Source: Bacteroidales bacterium
GTDB lineage: Bacteria; Bacteroidota; Bacteroidia; Bacteroidales; F082
Length of the DNA stretch: 51,920 nt
Reading direction: 5' to 3'
NCBI GenBank assembly: GCA_015489465.1
Contig: WFZS01000112.1
Coordinates: forward strand, 1-51,920
The translations under genes were made by a program, and so were the position numbers. The notes beneath the pieces were generated by a model. It saw only the letters and a program-made list of their open reading frames with translations. It ran no database searches and was not told where the DNA came from. Below, in pieces: positions 17,343 to 26,373 of the stretch; the first letter of the stretch is position 1; each line of letters opens with the position of its first letter.

Positions 17343-17993
17343 TTAATACCCGTTTTTTACCTTTCCGTTTTCCCAGTAAATTACATCTTTAAGATTACCG
17401 TTGATATCATAAGACTTTTCGGGACCGTCTTTTTTATTGTTTTTGTAATGAACCTCTCTTTTAGGTTTTCCGTTCGGCCACCAGGCTTTTAAGACGCCTG
17501 TACCATTGTTAAAACTACCCACTCCTTGAATGTTACCGAATTTGTCATAGTAAACCCATCTGCCTTCGTACAATCCTTTTTTATAAAAACCTTCTACTTT
17601 TACTTTACCGCCCGGAAACCATTGGACCGCTCTCCCTTCAAGAGTATCGTGTATATAGTTTTCTTCCGATATTTTATTACCGACAACATCATAATTAACG
17701 GTTTTTCCTTCCTTTTTTCCATTAACATAATGCGTAATACTTTCCACTTTACCGTTTTCGTAATATCGAATCATGTCACCGTCAAGGATATTATCGCGGT
17801 AAAAAGCCTTTTGTTCCATATTGCCGTTTTCGTAAAACCAAACGGCTTCACCGTTTAGCTTACCGTGTTTATATGTCAGCTTGGATTTTACAAAACCGTT
17901 ATTCCAATGTTCCACTTTTGTATCCGAACACGATGTTAACGGCAATAAAAAAACAGAAACCAAAATGATTATTAAAACACTGTTAATCCTCAT
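17343..17993 (-). CDS. MORN-like (YwqK-type) repeat lipoprotein
   Basis: Lipoprotein with lipobox LPLTSC (lipidated Cys22). The mature part is about eight repeats of the MORN_2/YwqK type, each reading roughly G-x-x-x-x-Y-Y-x-x-G-x-x-x-x-x-x-x-Y (e.g. GEAVWFYENGNMEQKAFY, GRWVYYDKFGNIQGVGSF). These repeats make an elongated beta-sheet surface. Databases often label such proteins 'YwqK family antitoxin', but no toxin gene is adjacent. Its ATG lies inside the last codons of the upstream LysM gene (11-base overlap), so the two are made together and probably act together in the envelope. Confidence 0.85.
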   Translation of the reverse strand: MRINSVLIIILVSVFLLPLTSCSDTKVEHWNNGFVKSKLTYKHGKLNGEAVWFYENGNMEQKAFYRDNILDGDMIRYYENGKVESITHYVNGKKEGKTVNYDVVGNKISEENYIHDTLEGRAVQWFPGGKVKVEGFYKKGLYEGRWVYYDKFGNIQGVGSFNNGTGVLKAWWPNGKPKREVHYKNNKKDGPEKSYDINGNLKDVIYWENGKVKNGY

Positions 17994-20481
17994 TTTTCTT
18001 TTTATAAATAACCGGAGGAATAAGGTCGCTTTCCGGTAATCTTGTTACTTTATAATCTTGTATTTTTAAAATATTCCACATTACATTTTCAAATCCATTA
18101 CCATCACTTTTAACATTGATAAATTTAAATCCGTTTTCCATCATCATTTCATCGACGAAAGGAAGACATTTAAAAAACTTTTTGTCATAGTCGGCAAGAT
18201 GTTTGGCAAAAAACCAGGTAATATCATAACCGGCAAAGGCATACTTGCCGGGGTAAGTAAAATAAGAGGTTATAAAATTATCAATAAAGTTTTTCACATC
18301 GTAATCAGTGGTATCAACATAATAACTTGAAAAGTAGGTAAGAGAAAAGTTATTGTATAATTTATAATCGGGTCTGTTAACGGTTTCCCAATAAGGCATG
18401 CCGACAACGTTAATATCAAATGTGTCTTTGAGAACATTCAGGCGGTTTAAAACATCCATAATAAACGGCTTATTGTTTCCGTAAACTATAACAAGGTTTT
18501 TTCTTACCGTGGAGCCGTTTTTTTCCAAAGACGCAATACCTTCTTTATTATAATCTATGTAAACCAATTCGTTGTCAAAAAGCGTGCTGTCAAACAAATC
18601 AGCGGTTACCGACTCAGGCAAAACGGTTTTTCCTTCAACTGAAAAGCCCTCCTTTTTCTCCTCGTCGTCCCTTTGGGAATATTCAATATATGCATTGTTT
18701 ATTGCAACATTTGAGATTTTCACGGTTCGGGGAATTACCGAAATAACGGAGTCTTTTAACTTTTTAATTAAGTCGAAATCCTTATATGAATTTTGAGTTA
18801 TCAAAAAAATCTTGTCGTGAAGGTGTCTGTCTTTAATTACCTTTTGCAATAACGGTATTTCAAAAACTTTTCCGGGTTTAACCTTTACGATATTATTATA
18901 TTTTTCAGTCATATCCTCCCTGAAAGTAAACGGATTTACCAAAGGAATGTTAAAGTTTTCGGCAAAAAGAGCAACTTGATCAAAGCTGTTACTGTAAAAC
19001 GGACCTATTATCAAATCCATATCTTTCAATTCCGGAGTTTGAAGAGTTTTAATGGTTTTTGTAACCTTATCGTCAACATCACAAACATAAAACTCTAAAT
19101 TATATCCCTGTTTTTTTAGAGAATCCATGGCAATAAATGCTCCTTCAATAAATTCGACAAACCAAAAAGGTTTGAAATTTCCCTGATAACGACCCAAAAA
19201 TTCGTCGTAATCCAAACTGTCGAGTTCCTCTAAAAACAACGGCACCATTAATGCTATTTTATAAAGCCTTGATTTATCGGGAGACGGAACACATTTTTTC
19301 TCATTTGTTTTTCCCGATAAAAATTTTTCCGGATTTTCCTCTTCACTTTTCTCCTTAGTAACAATAGCTCCGTGTCCCGCTCTTATTTTTACAACCTGAC
19401 CCGGCAATAGTTTATTTTTAATATCGGGATTATCCGCTTTTATTTGCTCTTTTGACACACCGAATAATTGAGCTACTTTTTTAACCTTTGTTTTATATGG
19501 GATTTTATAAAGAATAAACTTTCTTTTCGACTTCACTTCGGGTATTCGCAATTCATCGCCCGGTTTAATCTCTTTATTAAACAACTTACTATTAAGTTCA
19601 TAAAGTTCATCCAACTGAACACCGAACTTTCTTGCAATCTTAAAAATATTATCTCCTTTGAGTGCTTTATAAACAAAATAACCGGGGGTCTGCTCTTTTT
19701 GAACAATTTCTTTTTTCCCGTAAACATCTGAAATAGTACTGTTTTTCGTTAATGCCGCCGATGCAGTTTCGGGAAGACGCAACCTGTCACCGGGATGTAA
19801 AACGGCCAAACCCGGATTTACCTCTTTTATATCGTTGACCGAGATACCGTATTTTTTGGCGATACTGTAAAAAGTTTCACCTTTTTTTACCACATGCCTG
19901 TAGTTTTCAAGAACTTTAATATCAGGGTTAAAACTGACGTTTCCGGTCTCTATTTTTTCAGTATTACCGTTTAAATTCAAATTATTATTACGGATATTTT
20001 TATCCAATAAAGAAAATGACGATTCCACGGGTATTTTAATATATTGGCCTGTTTTAAGAGGTTCTTTTATACCCGGATTAGCGAGACGAATATACCTTTC
20101 GGGTATATTATAAATTTTTGCAATCGCCCCTAATGTTTGATTTTTTTTAACAATGTGATAAAAGTAATCGAACTTTGCTTGTTTTCGTTCGTTCACCAGT
20201 TCCGTATCCTTGTTTATAGTTGGTATCCGTAACTTCTGTCCTATTTTAAGATTATTGTTTTCAAGTTCGGGATTTTCAAATTTAAGCTCATCAACGGTAA
20301 CATTGTAAGCTTTTGCTATGGAATATAAAGTTTGACCTTTGGTAACGGTATGGATGTAATAAGATTTGCCGTCTATCTCTTCAATAACATTACTTTTTCT
20401 TATTTCAACTTTTTCTTGCGAAACAACAGTTCCGAAAAACGTTAAAAAAAATATTAGTGATAATAATACTTTAGTTTTCAT
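17983..20481 (-). CDS. LysM-repeat protein with periplasmic-binding-like C-terminal domain
   Basis: An exported protein (signal peptide ending near VVSQ) of 832 aa. The N-terminal half has five LysM modules (starting about 42, 108, 193, 268 and 321; e.g. HTVTKGQTLYSIAKAYNVTV), which bind peptidoglycan glycan chains. The C-terminal half (about 405-800) looks like a type 1 periplasmic-binding fold (LYKIALMVPLFLEELDSL, DLIIGPFYSNSFDQVA), as in ABC-receptor or LpoA-like proteins. This suggests a peptidoglycan-anchored sensor or activator rather than a transporter component, as no permease is nearby. It overlaps the MORN lipoprotein gene downstream. Confidence 0.88.
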   Translation of the reverse strand: MKTKVLLSLIFFLTFFGTVVSQEKVEIRKSNVIEEIDGKSYYIHTVTKGQTLYSIAKAYNVTVDELKFENPELENNNLKIGQKLRIPTINKDTELVNERKQAKFDYFYHIVKKNQTLGAIAKIYNIPERYIRLANPGIKEPLKTGQYIKIPVESSFSLLDKNIRNNNLNLNGNTEKIETGNVSFNPDIKVLENYRHVVKKGETFYSIAKKYGISVNDIKEVNPGLAVLHPGDRLRLPETASAALTKNSTISDVYGKKEIVQKEQTPGYFVYKALKGDNIFKIARKFGVQLDELYELNSKLFNKEIKPGDELRIPEVKSKRKFILYKIPYKTKVKKVAQLFGVSKEQIKADNPDIKNKLLPGQVVKIRAGHGAIVTKEKSEEENPEKFLSGKTNEKKCVPSPDKSRLYKIALMVPLFLEELDSLDYDEFLGRYQGNFKPFWFVEFIEGAFIAMDSLKKQGYNLEFYVCDVDDKVTKTIKTLQTPELKDMDLIIGPFYSNSFDQVALFAENFNIPLVNPFTFREDMTEKYNNIVKVKPGKVFEIPLLQKVIKDRHLHDKIFLITQNSYKDFDLIKKLKDSVISVIPRTVKISNVAINNAYIEYSQRDDEEKKEGFSVEGKTVLPESVTADLFDSTLFDNELVYIDYNKEGIASLEKNGSTVRKNLVIVYGNNKPFIMDVLNRLNVLKDTFDINVVGMPYWETVNRPDYKLYNNFSLTYFSSYYVDTTDYDVKNFIDNFITSYFTYPGKYAFAGYDITWFFAKHLADYDKKFFKCLPFVDEMMMENGFKFINVKSDGNGFENVMWNILKIQDYKVTRLPESDLIPPVIYKKKNED

Positions 20482-20503
20482 AAAATATTTTTCTAAAACT
20501 TAC

Positions 20504-20511
20504 CAAAGTTA
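20504..20511 (-). promoter_or_regulatory. -7 promoter element of the LysM gene (TAACTTTG)
   Basis: TAnnTTTG match on the minus strand in the 45-base gap between guaA and the LysM gene, 22 bases before its ATG. Confidence 0.6.
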
Positions 20512-20526
20512 AAAAACTATTTATTG

Positions 20527-22056
20527 TTATTCCCATTCGATAGTTGCGGGAGGTTTTGAACTAATGTCATAAACCACCCGGTTCACACCTTTAACCCTGT
20601 TAATTATCTCGTTTGACACTTTGGCTAGAAATTCATAAGGCAATTTCGACCAGTCGGCAGTCATGCCGTCTGTGGATTCCACAGCTCTGAGAGCAACGAC
20701 ATTTTCATAAGTTCTTTCATCACCCATAACACCTACCGAGTTGACAGGCAACAAAATAGCGCCGGCTTGCCATACCTTGTTGTACAAACCTTGTTTTTTC
20801 ATTTCCTCAATGTAAATGTAGTCAACTTCCTGTAAAATCTTGACCCTTTCGGGAGTAATTTCTCCCAATATCCTTATTCCCAGTCCGGGACCCGGGAAAG
20901 GATGTCTTTCAAGCAAATGTGAAGGCATTCCCAACGCTTTTCCTATTCTTCTTACCTCATCCTTAAAAAGCGTATTCAAAGGCTCAACGACTTTCAACTT
21001 CATAAAATCGGGAAGTCCGCCTACATTATGATGTGATTTTATAGTTGCCGACGGTCCTTTTACCGAAACGGATTCTATTACATCCGGATAAATTGTTCCT
21101 TGAGCAAGCCATTTTACATCTTCAATCAACTTTGCTTCGTGGTCAAAAACTTCAATAAAAGTTTTACCGATAGCTTTACGTTTCTCTTCCGGATCTGTCA
21201 ATCCTTTTAATGCATCGTAAAACTTACGCGAGGCATCCACACCTTTAACATTAAGTCCCATATCTTTGTAGGAATGGAGGACATCTTTAAATTCATTTTT
21301 TCTCAGCAGCCCGTTATCTACAAAAATACAATAGAGATTTTTTCCGATGGCTTTATTAAGTAACACGGCTGCCACCGAGGAATCGACACCTCCGGACAGA
21401 CCTAAAACGACTTTATCGTTACCTAGTTTTTCTTTCAGGTTTTTAACCGTTGTGTCGATAAACGAATCCGGAGTCCAATTTTGATGACAACCGCAAATGT
21501 CAACAACAAAATTCTTTAAAAGTTGCGTTCCTTCTTTTGAGTGATATACTTCGGGATGAAACTGGATGCCGTAAGTTTCTTCACCTTCAACTTTAAAACC
21601 TGCAACATCAATGTTATTTGTACCCGTTATTATTTTAAAATTACCGGGAAGTTTTAAAATAGTGTCTCCGTGCGACATCCAAACTTGGCTGCCGTCGGAG
21701 ATACTTTTCATCAAGCTGCAACTTCTGTCTATATATCTTAGATTTGCCCTTCCGTATTCGCGTATTTTTGAAGGCATAACCTCTCCCCCGTCGTTCTGTG
21801 CAAGAAACTGAGCACCGTAACAAACACCTAACAATGGCAGCTTTCCCCTTATGTTACTTAAATCGGGTACGGGAGCATCTTTATCACGAACCGAATAAGG
21901 ACTTCCGGATAATATAACACCTTTTATATCTTCCGTAATTTCGGGAATCTTATTATAAGGATGAATTTCACAATAAACATTGAGCTCTCTTACTCTTCTG
22001 GCTATCAATTGTGTATATTGAGAACCAAAGTCTAAAATAAGGATGGTTTCTTTCAC
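20527..22056 (-). CDS. guaA: GMP synthase (glutamine-hydrolysing)
   Basis: Converts XMP to GMP with glutamine and ATP. Class I amidotransferase triad: Cys79 (GVCYGAQ), His167 and Glu169 (FHPEV). The ATP-pyrophosphatase loop SGGVDSS is at 221-227, and the C-terminal dimerisation domain ends in the conserved KPPATIEWE. The 509-aa length is normal. The start codon is GTG at 22056: an in-frame TAA lies seven codons upstream with no ATG between. Confidence 0.97.
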   Translation of the reverse strand: MKETILILDFGSQYTQLIARRVRELNVYCEIHPYNKIPEITEDIKGVILSGSPYSVRDKDAPVPDLSNIRGKLPLLGVCYGAQFLAQNDGGEVMPSKIREYGRANLRYIDRSCSLMKSISDGSQVWMSHGDTILKLPGNFKIITGTNNIDVAGFKVEGEETYGIQFHPEVYHSKEGTQLLKNFVVDICGCHQNWTPDSFIDTTVKNLKEKLGNDKVVLGLSGGVDSSVAAVLLNKAIGKNLYCIFVDNGLLRKNEFKDVLHSYKDMGLNVKGVDASRKFYDALKGLTDPEEKRKAIGKTFIEVFDHEAKLIEDVKWLAQGTIYPDVIESVSVKGPSATIKSHHNVGGLPDFMKLKVVEPLNTLFKDEVRRIGKALGMPSHLLERHPFPGPGLGIRILGEITPERVKILQEVDYIYIEEMKKQGLYNKVWQAGAILLPVNSVGVMGDERTYENVVALRAVESTDGMTADWSKLPYEFLAKVSNEIINRVKGVNRVVYDISSKPPATIEWE

Positions 22057-22091
22057 TTCGGGTGATAATTTATGTTAATATTAATTGGCGA

Positions 22092-22099
22092 CAAAGATA
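22092..22099 (-). promoter_or_regulatory. -7 promoter element of guaA (TATCTTTG)
   Basis: TAnnTTTG match on the minus strand, 35 bases before the guaA GTG start. Confidence 0.55.
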
Positions 22100-22192
22100 A
22101 AGTTTTACAACATTGCGGGAATAAATATTTCATTTTATAATCCACAATTTAATAACCTTTTAAACAGTTGATTTATTGTACAAACCTTTTTC

Positions 22193-22200
22193 TAACTTTG
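22193..22200 (+). promoter_or_regulatory. -7 promoter element of tamL (TAACTTTG)
   Basis: TAnnTTTG match 28 bases before the ATG, with a TTG at 22168-22170 (22-base spacer) as a possible -33 element. Confidence 0.65.
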
Positions 22201-22228
22201 CAGCTGATTTTTATTACATATTTGTATT

Positions 22229-24565
22229 ATGCGCACAATACTTTTGACAATAATCACATCTTTTGCTTTACTGTTTTTAAGCAATTGCTCGGTGCGTAAA
22301 TACATCCCCCGGAACGAGTTACTGTTAAGAAGCTATAAAATAATCTACGATTCCACTAAAAACAACGCCATCAGCACATATGACGTAAGAGGATATTTAA
22401 AACCTAAGCCCAACAAAAGGTTTCTGGGAACCTATTTCGGTCTTTCCATTTATTACAGGGCACAAAAACATCCTACAAAATTCAGAAAATGGCTAAGCAG
22501 TAAGTTCGGTGAAGAACCCGTTTACCTTAATGATATCGACATCGACAAACAACAATCAAATATTACAAAGTTTTTGAATAATTCAGGATTTTTTAAAGCA
22601 AAGATAAAACACAAGGTAAAAAAGACGAAAAAGAAAAAAGCAGATATTATTTATTTTATACACCCGGGGAAGCCTTACATTATCGATTCGATTTCTTACG
22701 ACATAAATGATTCCCTGATAAAAAAATTCGTTTTGGAAACCAAATCCAAAAGCCTCGTAAAAAAAGGTGACATCTTCAATACTTACACCCTTGACGACGA
22801 ACGCACAAGAATAACTAATGTTTTGAAAAATAACGGATACTATTTTTTCACCCCCAATTACATAAATTTTGTAGTTGACAGCAATTTTAACAGGTATATA
22901 GTTAGAATAACAACCGTAATAAATGATATAAAAGTACCCGACGACAATGACCCTAAAAAATTAATTACCAAACCACATAAAAGATATTTTATCAAAAACG
23001 TTTTTATAACACCTGACTTCGACCCGTTAAAATACAGTGAATACAAGCCTTTTACCCATAAGATTAACTTTGTCGAGGATTCAATTTATACTTATACATA
23101 TTATTGTCACCCGCCCAAACCGCGATTTAAAATAAACACTTTTGACCAGGCAATAAAAATAAAACCCGGTAATGTTTATTCATTATCCGATGTTCAGGAT
23201 ACTTACAGAAGACTGTTTAAATATCCGATAATAAAAACCACAAACATAACTTTTGACACGGTTAACATTACAGATGACACTACCGGTAAAAATTACCTGA
23301 ATACCAATATTAAGATGCAAACCGGTAAACTGAACTATTTCGGAGCTGAAGGCGTTTTGACCAACAGTAGCGGTGATCCGGGCATACGCAGTAATGTTAT
23401 GGTGGTAAACAGAAATCTTTTCAGAGGTGCCGAAGTATTCAGAATCAGGTTAAACGGCGGTTTTGAAATGCAAACGGTTTTCGACTCGACAGGCGCTTCC
23501 TCGTGGTTTAACACTTTTGAAACCGGTGTGGACATGTCTATCATGTTTCCCAGATTCATATCTCCCGTCAGAATGAGAAAATTCACCCAGATGTATAACC
23601 CTACAACAACTTTGAATCTGGGATTTAATTTCCAAAGAAGACCCAATTATCACAGAAATTCATCAAATGTTACGGTAAGTTATTTTTGGAAAAAGAATAA
23701 AAAATTAAGCTATTTATTATCACCTTTTGTATTGAATTTCGTTAATATATATCCTACTCCGGCATTTGAAGAAATACTTGAAGAAGAAACCAATAAAAGA
23801 TTAAAAGAACAATATTCCGACCACTTTATTTTAGGTATATCGGGAAGTATTATATATGACAACCAAAAGGTAAAAAAATCACATAATTTCGATTATATAC
23901 GTTTGGATTTCGAATCGTCCGGTAATGCCCTGTACGCTTTGCAATCGATGGTTCATGCACAAAAAAGCGACGAAGGATTTTACAGAATGTTCGGAGTTCC
24001 CTATTCCCAGTATTTCAAAATAAAAGTTGATTACAGACATTATTATCATTTTTCGGAAGCGGATAATGTGCTGGCTGTAAGGGGGTTGATAGGGACGGCA
24101 ATACCTTATTTAAATTCCAATGAAATACCTTACGAAAAAGGATTTTACGGAGGCGGTGCCAACGATATGCGTGGCTGGAAGTTCAGAAGTTTGGGACCGG
24201 GAGCATATCAAGGCGGAAGTAACGATTACGAAAGAATAGGTGACATTCAGCTCGAAGCCAATCTCGAATACAGGTTTACCATTTACGACTGGTTTAAAGG
24301 AGCGGGATTTATTGACATGGGTAACATTTGGACTTACAACGACAACTCTTTCCCGGGAGGTGAATTCAAATTCAATGAATTTTACAAGCAAATAGCTATG
24401 GATATGGGAATAGGTGCCCGTTTTGACTTTACCTATTTTATTTTCCGTTTGGACGCAGGTATTCCATTCAGAGACCCGGGAAAACCCGCCGGTATGGTAT
24501 GGAGATTTAAATACTGGCACTTTAGAGATATTTTGCTTAACTTCGGTATCGGTTATCCTTTCTAA
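22229..24565 (+). CDS. tamL: TamL-type outer-membrane lipoprotein, BamA/TamA (Omp85) family
   Basis: Omp85-superfamily protein with a lipobox (FLSNC, lipidated Cys20) in place of a plain signal peptide, the mark of the Bacteroidota TamL variant of TamA. POTRA-like segments occupy about residues 95-330 and the C-terminal beta-barrel about 400-778, ending in the aromatic strand GIGYPF. TamA/TamB-type systems help insert outer-membrane proteins or move lipids to the outer membrane. The usual partner tamB is not next to it here. 778 aa; the RecD-like helicase follows after 13 bases. Confidence 0.88.
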   Translation: MRTILLTIITSFALLFLSNCSVRKYIPRNELLLRSYKIIYDSTKNNAISTYDVRGYLKPKPNKRFLGTYFGLSIYYRAQKHPTKFRKWLSSKFGEEPVYLNDIDIDKQQSNITKFLNNSGFFKAKIKHKVKKTKKKKADIIYFIHPGKPYIIDSISYDINDSLIKKFVLETKSKSLVKKGDIFNTYTLDDERTRITNVLKNNGYYFFTPNYINFVVDSNFNRYIVRITTVINDIKVPDDNDPKKLITKPHKRYFIKNVFITPDFDPLKYSEYKPFTHKINFVEDSIYTYTYYCHPPKPRFKINTFDQAIKIKPGNVYSLSDVQDTYRRLFKYPIIKTTNITFDTVNITDDTTGKNYLNTNIKMQTGKLNYFGAEGVLTNSSGDPGIRSNVMVVNRNLFRGAEVFRIRLNGGFEMQTVFDSTGASSWFNTFETGVDMSIMFPRFISPVRMRKFTQMYNPTTTLNLGFNFQRRPNYHRNSSNVTVSYFWKKNKKLSYLLSPFVLNFVNIYPTPAFEEILEEETNKRLKEQYSDHFILGISGSIIYDNQKVKKSHNFDYIRLDFESSGNALYALQSMVHAQKSDEGFYRMFGVPYSQYFKIKVDYRHYYHFSEADNVLAVRGLIGTAIPYLNSNEIPYEKGFYGGGANDMRGWKFRSLGPGAYQGGSNDYERIGDIQLEANLEYRFTIYDWFKGAGFIDMGNIWTYNDNSFPGGEFKFNEFYKQIAMDMGIGARFDFTYFIFRLDAGIPFRDPGKPAGMVWRFKYWHFRDILLNFGIGYPF

Positions 24566-24578
24566 CGGAAATTTCATT

Positions 24579-26021
24579 ATGACCAAAGAACAATTCGAGA
24601 GTAATTTTCTGTCGGCTTTCCCTTTCAACCCCACTTCCGACCAAAAAATTGTTGCCCGGCACCTCGCCGCATTTCATTTCAGCGATAAAACAAACCCTTT
24701 GTATCTTTTGAAAGGATATGCCGGAACAGGAAAAACCACGGTAATAAGCACTTACATCAAAGAGGTTCGTAAATTAAAACAAAAATTCGTTTTATTGGCA
24801 CCTACCGGAAGAGCCGCCAAAGTCCTGACCAAATATACGGGTTTCGGTGCTTTTACCATACACCGTTTTATCTACACCGTAAGAACAGACACCTCGGGTA
24901 AAACAAGAATCATACTTAATAATAACAAACTTAATAACACCCTATTTGTTGTTGATGAAGCTTCAATGATAGGCGATGCTACTCAAGGAAACGAATATTT
25001 CGAACAACGCAATTTGTTGGATGACCTTTTGCAATATGTTTTTTCGCAAAAAGGAAACAAACTGATATTTGTCGGCGACACGGCGCAGCTTCCTCCCGTA
25101 GGTTTAAACATCAGTCCCGCCCTCAATTTGAAATATCTTAAAAGTATTTTCAACATTACCGCCTATGAATACGAGATGAAAGAGGTAATGAGACAATCCC
25201 TTGAATCGGGCATATTGCTTTCGGCAACAGAACTCCGGAAAAGAATAGTTAATAATGATTATACTTTACCTTTATTAAAGAGCACTTTTTTTAAAGATGA
25301 TGTTAAACCGGTTACCGACAGCATGGAGATGCAAGAACTGTTTCAGGAATATTTTTACGGTGACAACTATTTAAACAGCATTGTAATAACAAGGTCCAAT
25401 AAAAGAGCCAATATTTTCAACGAACAGATAAGAAACCGAATCCTTCAAAGGGAAAACGAACTGGATGCCGGCGACCTTTTGATGGTGGTAAAAAACAATT
25501 ACTTCTGGCTTACATCCGAAAAGAAATCGAATTTCATAGCTAACGGCGACATTATAGAAATTGTAAGGGTAATGGGAATCTACGAAAACCACGGTTTTAA
25601 ATTTGCCGATGCGGAAATAAGGCTAACGGACTATCCCGGCGAAAAAAATTTAAGGGTAATGCTTTTGCTCGATACCATTTATTCCGAAAAAGCAAACCTC
25701 GGCTATGAAGAACAATCGAAACTTTTTGAATCGCTTAAAGAAGAATACGCATTTTTAAAATCAAAAACCAAAATACTTGCAGCCGTAAAAAGCGACATGC
25801 ATTACAACGCATTGCAAGTAAAATTCGCTTACGCGATGACTTGTCATAAAACACAAGGGGGACAATGGGAAAATGTATTCATCGATCAGGGTTACATTAC
25901 CGGAGACATGATAAACAAAGAGTATTTGCGGTGGCTTTATACTGCTTTCACACGTGCTACCAAAAACCTCTTTTTAATGGGTTTCGGCAATCCTGTTATT
26001 GAAACCGGAGAAGATTTTTAA
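24579..26021 (+). CDS. RecD/Dda-like superfamily 1 DNA helicase
   Basis: SF1 helicase of 481 aa. Walker A GYAGTGKT at 46-53, motif Ia LAPTGRAAKVL, Walker B VVDEASMIG, motif III FVGDTAQLPPVG, VMRQ, and the UvrD_C_2 end with YAMTCHKTQGGQWENV and YTAFTRATKNLFL. It lacks the N-terminal helix-hairpin domains of RecD2 and the RecBC partners, so a Dda-like or stand-alone 5'-3' helicase is the best fit. The start is the ATG at 24579, since the extension to 24414 overlaps the tamL barrel. Confidence 0.9.
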   Translation: MTKEQFESNFLSAFPFNPTSDQKIVARHLAAFHFSDKTNPLYLLKGYAGTGKTTVISTYIKEVRKLKQKFVLLAPTGRAAKVLTKYTGFGAFTIHRFIYTVRTDTSGKTRIILNNNKLNNTLFVVDEASMIGDATQGNEYFEQRNLLDDLLQYVFSQKGNKLIFVGDTAQLPPVGLNISPALNLKYLKSIFNITAYEYEMKEVMRQSLESGILLSATELRKRIVNNDYTLPLLKSTFFKDDVKPVTDSMEMQELFQEYFYGDNYLNSIVITRSNKRANIFNEQIRNRILQRENELDAGDLLMVVKNNYFWLTSEKKSNFIANGDIIEIVRVMGIYENHGFKFADAEIRLTDYPGEKNLRVMLLLDTIYSEKANLGYEEQSKLFESLKEEYAFLKSKTKILAAVKSDMHYNALQVKFAYAMTCHKTQGGQWENVFIDQGYITGDMINKEYLRWLYTAFTRATKNLFLMGFGNPVIETGEDF

Positions 26022-26103
26022 GGCACTTTATTGCCGATAACCCCCCTTTAAAATTTAGAATCAATAAAATCTGAAAAACACTTTCAATCTTTAAAATTTA
26101 AAA

Positions 26104-26111
26104 TAAATTTG
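26104..26111 (+). promoter_or_regulatory. -7 promoter element before FMN riboswitch (TAAATTTG)
   Basis: TAnnTTTG match ending 6 bases before the first helix of the riboswitch, which places the transcript start right at the aptamer. Confidence 0.7.
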
Positions 26112-26117
26112 CGCCGA

Positions 26118-26238
26118 TTTTCTTCGGGGCGAGGTGAAATTCCTCACCGGCGGTATAGCCCGCGACTCCCGTAAAAATACGGGACTGATTTGGTGAAATT
26201 CCAAAGCCGACGGTTAAAGTCCGGATGGGAGAAGAAAA
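26118..26238 (+). ncRNA. FMN riboswitch (RFN element)
   Basis: The conserved FMN aptamer is recognisable throughout: P1 is a perfect 8-bp helix (TTTTCTTC 26118-26125 with GAAGAAAA 26231-26238). The core blocks are GGGGCGAGGTGAAATTCC, TCACCGGCGGTATAGCC, CGCGACTCCCG with a variable hairpin (CCCGTAAAAATACGGG), GGTGAAATTCC, AGCCGACGGTTAAAGTCC and GGATGGGAGAA. It lies 131 bases before a TonB-dependent receptor gene, not before rib genes. In the family, bound FMN normally switches expression off. Downstream pairing suggests control of translation (see the helix at 26305-26373). Confidence 0.95.
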
Positions 26239-26304
26239 CATAACGGCTGCTTTTTTTGTTTGCCGTTGCTTAGGATATTTACGGTAAAAGTATATCCTGA
26301 CATA

Positions 26305-26373
26305 TCATGTGTTTGATTCCCCCGTCATTTTCCCTGAAGTAGTAAAAACCGTTTAACAAATTAAAACACATGA
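26305..26373 (+). promoter_or_regulatory. Start-codon-hiding helix downstream of the riboswitch
   Basis: TCATGTGTTT (26305-26314) is the exact reverse complement of AAACACATGA (26364-26373), which contains the receptor ATG at 26370. The 10-bp helix with a 49-base loop would bury the start codon. A smaller hairpin AACGGC/GCCGTT (26242-26247 with 26262-26267) lies between aptamer and helix, and the segment CGGCT (26244-26248) could also pair with AGCCG in the aptamer core (26205-26209), giving a possible switch. Confidence 0.6.

Noticed and set aside
17343-17993. YwqK-type antitoxin of a toxin-antitoxin pair
   Set aside because: The protein is an exported repeat lipoprotein and no toxin candidate adjoins it; the label reflects only repeat similarity.
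24110-24634. A 174-codon open frame on the minus strand
   Set aside because: Antisense to the barrel of tamL; no recognisable domain.
26242-26267. Hairpin after the FMN riboswitch as an intrinsic terminator
   Set aside because: The T-run is in the loop, not after the stem, so it should not terminate; start-codon pairing is a better expression platform.
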